Below, in pieces: positions 26,567 to 35,781 of a stretch of DNA of 64,000 bases. The position numbers and the translations under genes are program-made. The stretch lies in assembly GCA_040382055.1 (NCBI GenBank), contig JBEIGE010000002.1, forward strand, positions 144,125 to 208,124. The letters are read 5' to 3'. The notes beneath the pieces were generated by a model. It did not search any database, was not told the DNA's origin, and worked only from the letters and a program-made list of their open reading frames with translations. Within the stretch, counting starts at the first letter, position 1. The number at the start of each line of letters is the position of its first letter. The DNA comes from JBEIGE01 sp040382055 (GTDB lineage: Bacteria; Pseudomonadota; Gammaproteobacteria; Burkholderiales; Burkholderiaceae_C).

Positions 26567-26655
26567 TCCATGTTTTCCCTTGGTTCGCCCGCTGGTCCTG
26601 CGCTGGCCAGGTGCTTGTTCACTCACGTGCAATGACACCCCCCCGGCATGTCGGC

Positions 26656-29600
26656 TTAGCGATTGAGCACCCCCGCCAATGCCAGGCCGGTATGGGTGCC
26701 GAGTTTGACCACCGCCTCCGGTGTGGCTGCGGCCACCACCTGCCCGCCCGCTTTGCCGCCGTCCGGCCCCAGGTCAATCACCCAGTCAGCTTCGGCAATC
26801 ACATCGAGATCGTGCTCAATCACCACCACACTGTGGCCGCCATTGACCAGGCGGTGCAGCACATGAATGAGTTTTTCCACATCAGCCATGTGCAAACCCA
26901 CCGTGGGCTCGTCCAAGACATACAGGGTGTGCGGTGCTTTCTGGCCACGCCGGGTGATGTCATCACGCACCTTGGAGAGTTCGGTCACGAGCTTGATGCG
27001 TTGCGCCTCACCACCACTGAGTGTGGGTGATGGCTGGCCCAGCGTGAGATAACCCAGCCCGACATCCTTGAGCAGTTGCAAGGGGTGGCTGATATTGGGC
27101 ATGGCCGCAAAGAAGGCCACGGCTTCGTCCACCTCCATCTGCAGCACCTCACCGATGCTTTTGCCACGCCAAGTGACAGCCAGGGTCTCGGGGCTGAAGC
27201 GCGCACCTTTGCAGGTTTCGCACAGCACTTTGACATCGGGCAAAAAGCTCATACCGATGGTGCGTATACCCTGCCCTTCGCACCCCGGGCAACGTCCTTC
27301 ACCGGTGTTGAAGCTGAAGCGGTTGGCCGCATAGCCGCGTGCCTTGGCTTCCAGGGTTTCGGCAAAGAGCTTGCGTATGGTGTCCCAGAAGCCGATGTAG
27401 GTGGCCGGGCAGGAGCGAGGCGTTTTGCCTATTGGCGTTTGGTCGACTTCCAGCACCCGGTCGATGGACTCAAAGCCGGTGACACCAGCGCAGCCGGTCC
27501 AGGCCAGCTGCTCCCCCGCGTCCAGCGCGTCCCGGCCGGCCCGTGTGCTGCGCTTTTGCACCGCCACTTGCACATTGGCCAGCAGCACATCTCGCGCCAA
27601 CGTGGACTTGCCCGAGCCTGAAACGCCGGTCACTGCGACCAAACGCTTGAGCGGAATATGCGCGGTGACGCTCTGCAAGTTGTGCAGGCGGGCATCGTGC
27701 ACGGTCAGACAAGCACCCGGGTCAAGGCTGGCGGTGGACGGGGCGGCACGATCCGAGGCGGACGTGTCCACCAAACGGCGAACTTGAAACGGATGCTTCA
27801 TGGCATGCAACAGGTACCGCCCGGTCTGCGAACTGCTTGCGGCTTCAATGTCGGCCACAGCCCCTTGGGCCACCAGCTGGCCGCCGCGCTTGCCGGCACT
27901 CGGGCCGATGTCAATGATGTTGTCGGCATGGCGGATGGTGTCTTCGTCGTGCTCCACCACCACCAGGGTGTTGCCCTTGTCACTCAAACTTTGCAGGGCA
28001 TTGAGCAAAATGCGGTTGTCCCGGGCGTGCAGGCCGATGGTGGGCTCATCCAGCACATAACACACCCCTTGCAAATTGCTGCCAAGTTGGGCTGCCAGCC
28101 GGATGCGTTGCGCCTCTCCACCGCTGAGCGTGGGTGCACCGCGGTCCAGTGTGAGGTAACCCAAACCCACTTGCTCCAGAAACTCAAGGCGGCTCTTGAT
28201 CTCGGGGATCAGGTCGCGGGCAATGTCGCTCTCGCGCTGGCTCAGGCGGCCAGCCTCGCCCAGCGTTTGCACCCACAGGCGGATGTCGCTCACGCTCAGC
28301 CGGGCAATGTCTGTGATGCCTATACCGGCAAACTGCACCGCACGGGCCACCTTGTTCAGGCGTGTGCCCTCGCAGCTCGGGCAGCTTGCGTCGGTCAGGT
28401 CGTCGACTTCGGGCTCGGCAAAGGTTTGCTCGCGGCCCTTGCTGCTGTCATCGCGCACGGAATCGTCCAACAGCTTGCGTTGCTCCTTGCTGAGCTTGAC
28501 GCCTGTGCCCACACAGTCGGGGCACCAGCCATGCTTGCTGTTGTAGCTGAACAAGCGTGGGTCAAGCTCGGCATACGAGGTGGCACAGACCGGGCAGGCC
28601 CGGCGCGTGGAAAAAACGCTGAGCTGGCCGATATCCGCCGTGGGCAATGCGTCGGCCATGGCACTTTGCAACCCCTCCAGATGACTCAGCACGTGCAGCA
28701 CACCTTTGCCATGCTCCAGTGCGGTGAGGAGCCCCTGTCGAAGCACCGCCTCATTGGCAGGCTGAACATCCAGGCTGAGCACGGGCAGCTCGATGGTGTG
28801 TTCTTTAAAGCGGTCTATGCGCGGGAACTGCGTGGTGGGCAGAAAATTTCCATCCACACGCAAGTGGGTGTAGCCGCGTGGGCGTGCCCAGTCGGCCAGC
28901 TCGGTGTACACCCCCTTGCGGTTGAGCACCAGGGGGGCAAGCAGGCCGATATGCTGGCCACGAAAGTTCTTCATCAGCTGGGCCACGATGCTCTCAGGTG
29001 TTTGCGGAGCCACCGCCGCGCCGTCATGGATGCAATGCTGGGTGCCCAGCTTGACGTAGAGCAGGCGCAGGTAATGCCACACCTCGGTGGTCGTGCCCAC
29101 CGTGGATTTGCGCCCCCCCCGTGACAACCTTTGTTCAATGGCCACCGTGGGAGGAATACCGTAGACCGCGTCTACTTCCGGCCGGCCGGCTGGCTGAACA
29201 ATGCTGCGTGCATAGGCATTGAGGGACTCCAGGTAGCGGCGCTGGCCCTCGTTGAACAGAATGTCAAAAGCCAGCGTGGACTTGCCGGAACCACTGACAC
29301 CGGTAATGACATTGAACTTGCCACGCGGAATGTTGACGCTCAAGCCCTTGAGGTTGTGCTCACGCGCATTGATGATCTGGATTACATCTTGGCTCGGATC
29401 GACCGGATTTGCCAAGCCTGCGATTGCACTTGGCAACACTATGGACTTGGCGTAGGCACTTCCCGGCTCCACATCACGCACGGCATGCACCTCTCCCATG
29501 GCTGCTGCATAGTCACGCAGGGCTTTGCCGGTGTGACTGGTGAGGTGTTGGCTCACCTCACCTGGTGTTCCCACGGCGACAACTTCACCCCCGGCCTCGC

Positions 29601-32556
29601 CGCCTTCAGGGCCCAGGTCAATCAGCCAGTCGCTGGCACGGATCACATCCAGGTTGTGTTCAATTACCAGGATTGAGTGACCGGCATCGAGCAGTTTGCG
29701 CAGCGCACGCATGAGCTTGGCGATGTCGTCAAAATGCAGACCGGTGGTGGGTTCGTCAAACAGGAACAGGTTGCCGCGCCGGGCGACAGACTGGCGACTC
29801 GCCGTGTTGTTTTTCTCGGCCTCGGCCAGAAAGCCCGCCAACTTCAGGCGTTGCGCTTCACCACCAGAGAGTGTGGGCACAGGCTGCCCCAGCTTGACAT
29901 ACTCCAGCCCCACATCAACGATGGGCTGCAGGGCGCGGATCACGTCCCGGTCATGGGCAAACAACGCAACCGCTTCTCTCACCGTCAGGTTCAGCACGTC
30001 AGCCACGCTCAGGAACAGCGCAGTCACCCCAGCGTCATGCGTCTTATGGCGCTCGATCTTGATCTCCAGAATCTCGGGCCGAAAGCGTTTGCCATCACAG
30101 TCCGGGCAACGCAAATACACATCGCTGAGAAACTGCATTTCCACATGCTCAAAACCGGAACCGCCACAGGTCGGGCAGCGTCCGTCACCGCTGTTGGCAC
30201 TGAATTTGGACGCGGTGTAACTGCGCTGGCGCGACAGGGGCGCACTGGCAAAAATCTCGCGGATGGCATCCCATGCGCCGACATAACTGACCGGATTGGA
30301 GCGGGCGGTTTTTCCTATGGGCGATTGGTCCACAAACACCACATCACTCAACAAATCAGCCCCCAGCAGTCTCGCATAGGCACCGGGTGCTTCGGTGGAT
30401 TTACCGAAGTGGCGCATCAGCGCAGGTGCCAGCACATCCTGAATCAAGGTGGATTTACCCGAGCCTGAAACGCCGGTTACGCAGACCAATCGACCCAAGG
30501 GGATGTCGACAGAAATGTTTTTCAGGTTGTGGTCGGTCACCCCTTCCAAAATCAGGCGCGGGGTGTTGTCCTGTACCAGCCTTGAGAAGCCCATGCCGAC
30601 TTGCTTGCGTCCGCCCAGGTAAGCGCCGGTCAGGGTGTCGGCATGGCGCAAATCTGCGGTGCTGCCATCAAACACAATCGTGCCGCCGCGCTCGCCCGGG
30701 CCAGGGCCCATGTCGATCATGCGGTCGGCTGCGAACATCACGGCCGGATCGTGCTCCACCACCACCAGGGTGTTGCCTGCATCGCGCAGGCGCTGCATGG
30801 CCTCGATGATGCGGTGCATGTCGCGCGGGTGCAATCCGATGCTGGGCTCGTCCAGCACAAACAAGGTGTTGACCAGCGAGGTGCCCAATGCCGTGGTCAG
30901 GTTGATACGCTGGACTTCGCCGCCGCTCAGCGTGCGGCTTTGCCGGTCCAGCGTGAGGTAGCCGATACCGACATCGCACAGGTATTTGAGCCGGGTTCTG
31001 ACTTCATCGAGCAGCAACTTCAGGGTTTTGGCCTCGGTCTCGGAAGCGGCCGACAAGGCACTCGACAACTCGTCCTGAACGGCGTCAAAGAAGCGCCGCA
31101 AGCGATCAATCGGCATCAGCATCAGGTCGTGCAGACACAAACCCGGCAAGGCCTCCAATTGAGGACGCGACCAGCTCACGCCCTGGGGCAAGAAACGCTT
31201 GTGCGGCGGCAGCACGGCATCGGCCTGGGCTTTGCTGCCGACGCGCCAGAGCAGGCTTTCGGTCTTCAGCCGCGCCCCGCTGCAAGACCCGCAGGGGGTG
31301 TAACTGCGGTATTTGGACAACAGCACTCGAATGTGCATCTTGTACGACTTGGTCTCCAGATACTCAAAAAACCGCTTCACGCCGTACCACTGCTGGTTCC
31401 ACTTGCCATTCCAGTTGGGCGAGCCGTTAATCACCCAGTGGTGCTGCTCAGGGGTCAATCGGTTCCAGGCCGTATCCCGTGGAATACCGGCGGCCTCCGC
31501 ATGGCGCATCAGGTCGTCCTGACACTCGGCCCAGGCGGGCGTTTGCATGGGCTTGATGGCTCCGGAACGCAGTGTGAGTTTGTCGTTGGGAATGACCAGG
31601 CCGTAATCCACCCCGATCACGCGGCCAAAACCGCGGCAGGTGTCGCAGGCACCCACGGCCGAATTGAAAGAAAACATCGACGCGATGGGGTCGGTGTAAC
31701 GCAAATCGCTTTGCGGGCAATGCAGGCCGGTAGAGAAGCGCCACAGATCAAAATCCGGGCTTGCTACCAAATCAGGAGCTTGATCTGCTTGACCAGAAAG
31801 GGCTGGAGCCTCATTTAATACATAAACATTGAGCCGCCCACCGCCCCGCTTCAAGGCCACCTCGATGGCTTCGAGCACACGGACTTTTTCTGTCGTCCCC
31901 AGGCGAAAGCGATCAGCCACAACATCGAGCACCTTGCGCTGATCCACGTCACGCTGGGTATGCACACGGGTAAAGCCACTGGCACTGAGCCATTGGGTCA
32001 CCTCTTCTGCCGAGGTATCTACCGGCAGCTCCACCGGAAAGGTCAGTACCAGGCGTGGATCAGTACGCCCCGCCATGGCCACTGCCTCAGACGGTGGTGA
32101 CGCTGCGGCAATGCCTGCTGCCGTGCGGCGCAGCAACTCGGCATAAATGGTTTCGGGGGTGTCGTGCTGAACCGGTAAGGCCGTGACTTTGTCAAACAGC
32201 TGCCCGGCTCTGGAGAACAGCAGCTTGAGGTGGTCATTCAACTCCGTCATGGTGCCTACCGTAGACCGGCTGGAGCGCACCGGGTTGGTCTGGTCGATGG
32301 CAATGGCCGGTGGTACGCCTTCCACCTTGTCCACCGCAGGCTTGTCCATACGGTCCAGAAACTGGCGCGCGTAGGCAGAAAAGGTCTCGACATAGCGCCG
32401 CTGACCTTCTGCAAAAAGGGTGTCGAATACCAGACTGGACTTGCCTGAGCCGCTGGGGCCGGTGACCACGGTCAGCTCACCGGTGCGGATGTCCAGGTCC
32501 AGGTTTTTGAGATTGTGCTGACGTGCGCCGCGTATGCGGATGATCCCCTGGCTCAT
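26656..32556 (-). CDS. uvrA: Double-length UvrA (two fused UvrA units), DNA-damage recognition ATPase
   Basis: 1966 residues from the ATG at 32556 (MSQGIIRIRGARQHNLKN), twice the length of a standard UvrA. It is two UvrA units in one chain: unit one about residues 1-1045, unit two from about 1057 (VIQIINAREHNLKGL). Each has two ABC ATPase cassettes, giving four Walker A loops near residues 33 (GPSGSGKSS), 697 (GVSGSGKST), 1089 and 1645. Each has LSGGE signatures and the zinc-type Cys pairs (CPTCGGSG/CPDCDGKRF and CPGCEGQG/CETCKGARF). Since active UvrA is a dimer, this chain may act as a built-in heterodimer. It may be a second UvrA beside a standard one elsewhere. A stretch near residues 255-280 (NEAPALSGQADQAPDLVAS) carries a repeat-like motif. 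The longer open frame from 32604 begins with an unsupported codon. Confidence 0.93.
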   Translation of the reverse strand: MSQGIIRIRGARQHNLKNLDLDIRTGELTVVTGPSGSGKSSLVFDTLFAEGQRRYVETFSAYARQFLDRMDKPAVDKVEGVPPAIAIDQTNPVRSSRSTVGTMTELNDHLKLLFSRAGQLFDKVTALPVQHDTPETIYAELLRRTAAGIAAASPPSEAVAMAGRTDPRLVLTFPVELPVDTSAEEVTQWLSASGFTRVHTQRDVDQRKVLDVVADRFRLGTTEKVRVLEAIEVALKRGGGRLNVYVLNEAPALSGQADQAPDLVASPDFDLWRFSTGLHCPQSDLRYTDPIASMFSFNSAVGACDTCRGFGRVIGVDYGLVIPNDKLTLRSGAIKPMQTPAWAECQDDLMRHAEAAGIPRDTAWNRLTPEQHHWVINGSPNWNGKWNQQWYGVKRFFEYLETKSYKMHIRVLLSKYRSYTPCGSCSGARLKTESLLWRVGSKAQADAVLPPHKRFLPQGVSWSRPQLEALPGLCLHDLMLMPIDRLRRFFDAVQDELSSALSAASETEAKTLKLLLDEVRTRLKYLCDVGIGYLTLDRQSRTLSGGEVQRINLTTALGTSLVNTLFVLDEPSIGLHPRDMHRIIEAMQRLRDAGNTLVVVEHDPAVMFAADRMIDMGPGPGERGGTIVFDGSTADLRHADTLTGAYLGGRKQVGMGFSRLVQDNTPRLILEGVTDHNLKNISVDIPLGRLVCVTGVSGSGKSTLIQDVLAPALMRHFGKSTEAPGAYARLLGADLLSDVVFVDQSPIGKTARSNPVSYVGAWDAIREIFASAPLSRQRSYTASKFSANSGDGRCPTCGGSGFEHVEMQFLSDVYLRCPDCDGKRFRPEILEIKIERHKTHDAGVTALFLSVADVLNLTVREAVALFAHDRDVIRALQPIVDVGLEYVKLGQPVPTLSGGEAQRLKLAGFLAEAEKNNTASRQSVARRGNLFLFDEPTTGLHFDDIAKLMRALRKLLDAGHSILVIEHNLDVIRASDWLIDLGPEGGEAGGEVVAVGTPGEVSQHLTSHTGKALRDYAAAMGEVHAVRDVEPGSAYAKSIVLPSAIAGLANPVDPSQDVIQIINAREHNLKGLSVNIPRGKFNVITGVSGSGKSTLAFDILFNEGQRRYLESLNAYARSIVQPAGRPEVDAVYGIPPTVAIEQRLSRGGRKSTVGTTTEVWHYLRLLYVKLGTQHCIHDGAAVAPQTPESIVAQLMKNFRGQHIGLLAPLVLNRKGVYTELADWARPRGYTHLRVDGNFLPTTQFPRIDRFKEHTIELPVLSLDVQPANEAVLRQGLLTALEHGKGVLHVLSHLEGLQSAMADALPTADIGQLSVFSTRRACPVCATSYAELDPRLFSYNSKHGWCPDCVGTGVKLSKEQRKLLDDSVRDDSSKGREQTFAEPEVDDLTDASCPSCEGTRLNKVARAVQFAGIGITDIARLSVSDIRLWVQTLGEAGRLSQRESDIARDLIPEIKSRLEFLEQVGLGYLTLDRGAPTLSGGEAQRIRLAAQLGSNLQGVCYVLDEPTIGLHARDNRILLNALQSLSDKGNTLVVVEHDEDTIRHADNIIDIGPSAGKRGGQLVAQGAVADIEAASSSQTGRYLLHAMKHPFQVRRLVDTSASDRAAPSTASLDPGACLTVHDARLHNLQSVTAHIPLKRLVAVTGVSGSGKSTLARDVLLANVQVAVQKRSTRAGRDALDAGEQLAWTGCAGVTGFESIDRVLEVDQTPIGKTPRSCPATYIGFWDTIRKLFAETLEAKARGYAANRFSFNTGEGRCPGCEGQGIRTIGMSFLPDVKVLCETCKGARFSPETLAVTWRGKSIGEVLQMEVDEAVAFFAAMPNISHPLQLLKDVGLGYLTLGQPSPTLSGGEAQRIKLVTELSKVRDDITRRGQKAPHTLYVLDEPTVGLHMADVEKLIHVLHRLVNGGHSVVVIEHDLDVIAEADWVIDLGPDGGKAGGQVVAAATPEAVVKLGTHTGLALAGVLNR
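29113..29120 (-). repeat. C8 homopolymer inside uvrA
   Basis: Eight consecutive C bases on the plus strand within the second UvrA unit (encoding the Gly-Gly region of SRGGRKSTVG). The frame is open at this length. Confidence 0.8.
31763..31820 (+). repeat. Repeat-like motif inside uvrA unit one
   Basis: The 17-mer GCTACCAAATCAGGAGC (31763-31779) matches 13963-13979 within tlyA at 15 of 17 positions. It encodes the divergent NEAPALSGQADQAPDLVAS stretch, which separates LNVYVL from WRFSTGLHCP; these two are expected to lie closer together. Confidence 0.45.
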
Positions 32557-32647
32557 GTGCTCTGTCTTTCCGTATAAGGACAGACATTCTAGGCAGTCGT
32601 GCACCCAACGACCCGCCCAGGGTCATATTTTTTAAATCACCAAGCGC

Positions 32648-32869
32648 TTACTTGGCAGCTGGTGCAGGTGCAGGTGCAGGTGCTGTCGTTGGCGCTGCTG
32701 CCGGTGCTGCGGCAGGTGCCTCGGCTGGAGCGGCGGCCGGCTTGGCGGGTTCGGAATGCACAGCATCAGCGCCATGTTTCTCACCGCCCAAGTCAATGTC
32801 GCCACCTTTGCTCAGGATAAACAGGGCCAAGCCCGCAAAGATGGCAAAACCCACTGCAATTTTCCACAT
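32648..32869 (-). CDS. Small membrane protein with Ala/Pro-rich tail
   Basis: 73 residues. One transmembrane helix at residues 3-22 (WKIAVGFAIFAGLALFIL), a short charged linker (GGDIDLGGEKHGADAVHSEP), then a low-complexity tail made almost only of Ala and Pro. AAGGAG lies seven nt before the ATG at 32869, so translation is well supported. The function is unknown. The tail is partly coded by a GGTGCA hexanucleotide tandem repeat at 32661-32684, so its length may vary between strains. Confidence 0.75.
   Translation of the reverse strand: MWKIAVGFAIFAGLALFILSKGGDIDLGGEKHGADAVHSEPAKPAAAPAEAPAAAPAAAPTTAPAPAPAPAAK
32661..32684 (+). repeat. Hexanucleotide tandem repeat (GGTGCA, about four units)
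   Basis: Three GGTGCA units and one GGTGCT in a row, in frame within the Ala/Pro tail of the small membrane protein. Each unit adds an Ala-Pro pair. Confidence 0.8.
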
Positions 32870-32890
32870 AGTCAAACTCCTTCAATAAAA

Positions 32891-32945
32891 AGCCCTCGCA
32901 AGGAGGGCTGATAACACCTGACCAGACCGCTTTGACGGTCTGGTC
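32891..32945 (-). terminator. Two consecutive hairpins after the MFS transporter gene
   Basis: AGCCCTC-GCAAG-GAGGGCT (32891-32909) and GACCAGACCG-CTTTGA-CGGTCTGGTC (32920-32945). The second, a perfect 10-bp stem, comes first on the minus transcript 22 nt after the transporter stop; the first is followed by TTTTTATT. Confidence 0.75.
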
Positions 32946-32967
32946 AGACCCTTGTCACGATCTGGAC

Positions 32968-34734
32968 TTAATCGTTCTCGTAAATATCCACGTCCTTGGT
33001 TTCCTTGATGAACAAGCCACCGATGACAACCGTCGCTCCGGCGATGATGATCGGATACCACAAGCCGTTGTACATATTGCCGGTCTGCGCCACGATGGCA
33101 AAGGCAGTGGTAGGCAACAAGCCGCCAAACCAGCCGTTACCAATATGGTAGGGCAAGCTCATGGAGGTGTAACGGATACGGGTGGGGAACATTTCCACCA
33201 GCATGGCAGCAATGGGGCCATACACCATGGTCACCAGCAGAACCAGGTAAGACAGAATGATGATGACCTTGACCTTGTCGAACTTGGCCATGTCCGCTTT
33301 GGCGGGGTACTTGGCTGCCTTGAGTGCTGCGCCCAGGTTGGCCGCCAGCAAGGTGTTGTTGACGGTCTTCTCGTTACTCATGTCAGCCACGGCTTTTTTG
33401 GCGGCTTCGATGGCCTTTGGATCTTGTGGTTCCGCTGCGGTCACATCAGCCAGCTTGGCTTCGGCCTTGGCCTTGGCTTCAGCAATGTCTTCAGGGGTGT
33501 ATTTCACCTTGACCAGCGTCTCACCCACCTTGATGGTGGCCGGTGTACCGGCAGGTGCTGCCACGTTGTCGTAGCTCACTGAGGCACTGGCCAGGCGCTG
33601 CTTGGCAATGTCACAGGAGCTGGTGAACTTCTTGGTGCCCGTGGGGTTGAACTGGAACGAGCACTCAGCAGGATCCGCAGTCACCACCACCTTGTTGGCA
33701 GCCTGAGCTGCAGCCAGATCCGGGTTGGCGGCTTTGGTCAGTGCTTCAAACACCGGAAAGTAGGTCAAGGCACCGAGCAAGCATCCGCCCAGAATGATCC
33801 ACTTGCGTCCGACCTTGTCTGACAAGGCACCAAACACGATAAAGAAGGGTGTGCCGATGATCAGGGAAATGGCCACCATGATGTTGGCTGTGGGTCCATC
33901 GACCTTGAGCGCCTGGGTCAGGAAGAACAGGGCGTAAAACTGACCCGAATACCAGATCACGGCCTGGCCGGCAGTCAGGCCAATCAGGGCCAAAATCACG
34001 ATCTTCAGGTTTTTCCACTGACCAAAAGATTCAGACAACGGCGATTTGGAGGTTTTACCTTCAGCCTTCATCTTTGCAAAGGCCGGCGATTCGTTCATGC
34101 TCAAACGGATATAGACCGAAATCGCCAGCAGCAAAATGGAAACGATAAACGGAATGCGCCAGCCCCAATCGGCAAAGGCTTCTTCGCCAATGGCAGTACG
34201 TGTCCCCAGAATCACCATCAGGCTCAGGAACAGGCCCAGCGTGGCGGTAGTCTGAATCCAGGCCGTGTAAGCACCGCGCTTGCCGTGCGGTGCGTGTTCG
34301 GCAACGTAAGTTGCGGCACCACCGTACTCGCCGCCCAGAGCCAAGCCCTGCAACAGCCTCAAGATGATCAGGATGATGGGTGCAGCCACGCCGATGCTGG
34401 CGTAGTTAGGCAGGATACCCACGATGAAAGTGGACAAACCCATGATCAGGATGGTCACCAAAAAGGTGTACTTGCGGCCGATCATGTCACCCAGGCGGCC
34501 AAAGAAAATGGCGCCAAAAGGGCGAACAATAAAACCGGCGGCAAATGCCAGCAGCGCGAAAATGAAGGCTGAGCCTTCGTCCAGACCGCTGAAGAACTGC
34601 TTGGCAATGATGGCTGCCAAGGAACCGTAGAGATAGAAGTCGTACCACTCGAAAACTGTGCCGAGCGACGAAGCGAAGATCACCTTCTTCTCTTCGGCGG
34701 ACATCGGCCGGGGGGCTGGATGTGTTGTTGCCAT
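32968..34734 (-). CDS. MFS transporter (MHS/metabolite:H+ symporter type) with large soluble insertion
   Basis: 588 residues from the ATG at 34734, which has GGAG upstream. The N-terminal part shows the MHS-family pattern: SLGTVFEWYDFYLYG, FFGRLGDMIGRKYTFL, LRLLQGLALGGEYGGAATYVAEHAP. That family usually has 420-450 residues and carries proline, betaine or organic acids. Here residues about 330-485 form a hydrophilic insertion, rich in Ala and Lys with a Cys pair (PAECSFQF and SSCDIAKQ). It lies between a helix ending near PVFEALTKA and the helix KVIIILSYLVLLV. Removing it leaves a normal-sized transporter. The substrate is unknown. Confidence 0.9.
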   Translation of the reverse strand: MATTHPAPRPMSAEEKKVIFASSLGTVFEWYDFYLYGSLAAIIAKQFFSGLDEGSAFIFALLAFAAGFIVRPFGAIFFGRLGDMIGRKYTFLVTILIMGLSTFIVGILPNYASIGVAAPIILIILRLLQGLALGGEYGGAATYVAEHAPHGKRGAYTAWIQTTATLGLFLSLMVILGTRTAIGEEAFADWGWRIPFIVSILLLAISVYIRLSMNESPAFAKMKAEGKTSKSPLSESFGQWKNLKIVILALIGLTAGQAVIWYSGQFYALFFLTQALKVDGPTANIMVAISLIIGTPFFIVFGALSDKVGRKWIILGGCLLGALTYFPVFEALTKAANPDLAAAQAANKVVVTADPAECSFQFNPTGTKKFTSSCDIAKQRLASASVSYDNVAAPAGTPATIKVGETLVKVKYTPEDIAEAKAKAEAKLADVTAAEPQDPKAIEAAKKAVADMSNEKTVNNTLLAANLGAALKAAKYPAKADMAKFDKVKVIIILSYLVLLVTMVYGPIAAMLVEMFPTRIRYTSMSLPYHIGNGWFGGLLPTTAFAIVAQTGNMYNGLWYPIIIAGATVVIGGLFIKETKDVDIYEND

Positions 34735-34876
34735 AGTTATGTCTCCAAAATAAACCACCTCAACATAGAGGCTGGGTTGGATTTTTGGGGACGGCACTGA
34801 CCCTGTTCTGACGTGAAACCAACACGAACTGACAACCTAGGTGGCAACCCTCGCCACTCTTTTCATCAGATGAAAA

Positions 34877-35533
34877 TTAGCGCTGCCGGACGATGCCGAC
34901 CGGGATCGAAGACGCTTCGCTCCATTGCGGGCCGTCAAACCAGGCGTGACCCGTCAGGTAGTCGCGCAACATGGGCAAGGCATCAAGGCCCCAGAACAGC
35001 TTGTCATCGACCGCAAAAGCTGGCACGCCGAATACGCCCGCTTCAATAGCGGTATCGGTTGACTGCTTGAGCAGCGCTTTGACCTCAAGGCTGTTGACGT
35101 CCTGGCTTGGCGAGAGCAATTCAGTCAGGGCCTGCAGTCGGTCAGCATCCAGCGGATGCAGCCCACCTCGCCAGACGTGCCGCAGCAGGGTTTCGCAGAC
35201 GTAACGGTTGGGATTACCCTGATTCGCACAGGCCACCGCCAAACGCAAGAGCGGCAGCGGACTAAACGGATGCACCGCCGGCATTTGCAACTCCACCTGC
35301 TGGTGTTGCGCCAGCCACAGCACCTGACGGTAAGTCCAATCGCGCTTGGCGGCAATCTCGGCGGGGCCGAGTTGTCCATGGTGCTTGAGAATGGCCCCCA
35401 GCAAGACCGGCTTGTACACCACCGAGTAACTCAAGCCCTGCAAGGCTTGGGGTAGCTTTTCGAACGCCAGATAGGCGTAGGGAGAAATAAAGTCCAGATA
35501 AAAGGTGATGCGCTTCACGGCTGTGGCCCTCAT
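34877..35533 (-). CDS. DsbA-family / 2-hydroxychromene-2-carboxylate isomerase-like protein
   Basis: 218 residues with the HCCA isomerase/DsbA-like thioredoxin fold: ITFYLDFISPYAYLAFEKLP at the start, with Ser in place of the CxxC cysteines, and GVFGVPAFAVDDKLFWGLDAL at the end. Members are GSH-dependent isomerases or unassigned oxidoreductases. The start overlaps the DUF1289 stop by 4 nt (ATGA), so it is the last gene of the mccA-ghrA-hmgL run. Confidence 0.85.
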   Translation of the reverse strand: MRATAVKRITFYLDFISPYAYLAFEKLPQALQGLSYSVVYKPVLLGAILKHHGQLGPAEIAAKRDWTYRQVLWLAQHQQVELQMPAVHPFSPLPLLRLAVACANQGNPNRYVCETLLRHVWRGGLHPLDADRLQALTELLSPSQDVNSLEVKALLKQSTDTAIEAGVFGVPAFAVDDKLFWGLDALPMLRDYLTGHAWFDGPQWSEASSIPVGIVRQR

Positions 35534-35781
35534 CGGATGTTTGGTGTGGTTTGCATGGCGCTTTTTTCAGCACGCAGTTCAATCTGTTGCCAGACCAGCC
35601 GCTTGTCATCATCGGTCATCGCTGACCAGGCTGCAATTTCATCGAGCGTTCTGAAGCAGCCCTGGCATAAGCGACTGGCGGGGCTCATGGTGCACACGGA
35701 CAGACAGGGTGATGGAACATTTTGGCTAAAACCCCTTGCGTGTGCTGATTTATCTGCCATTGAATTGATAGCACGCATCAT
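35530..35781 (-). CDS. DUF1289 protein (Cys-rich small domain)
   Basis: 83 residues with the DUF1289 signature SPCLSVCTMSPASRLCQGCFRTLDEIAAW: four cysteines in a C-x3-C-x(8)-C-x2-C arrangement that may bind metal. Function unknown. It overlaps hmgL by 4 nt on one side and the DsbA-like gene by 4 nt on the other. The start of the product (MMRAINSMADK) lies next to a TGCTATCAA sequence similar to the short repeat motifs in this window. Confidence 0.82.
   Translation of the reverse strand: MMRAINSMADKSAHARGFSQNVPSPCLSVCTMSPASRLCQGCFRTLDEIAAWSAMTDDDKRLVWQQIELRAEKSAMQTTPNIR

Noticed and set aside
27658..31818. Several plus-strand frames of 260-490 codons opposite uvrA
   Set aside because: They lie antisense to a clearly coding, conserved protein and read as low-complexity His/Gln/Gly-rich shadows.
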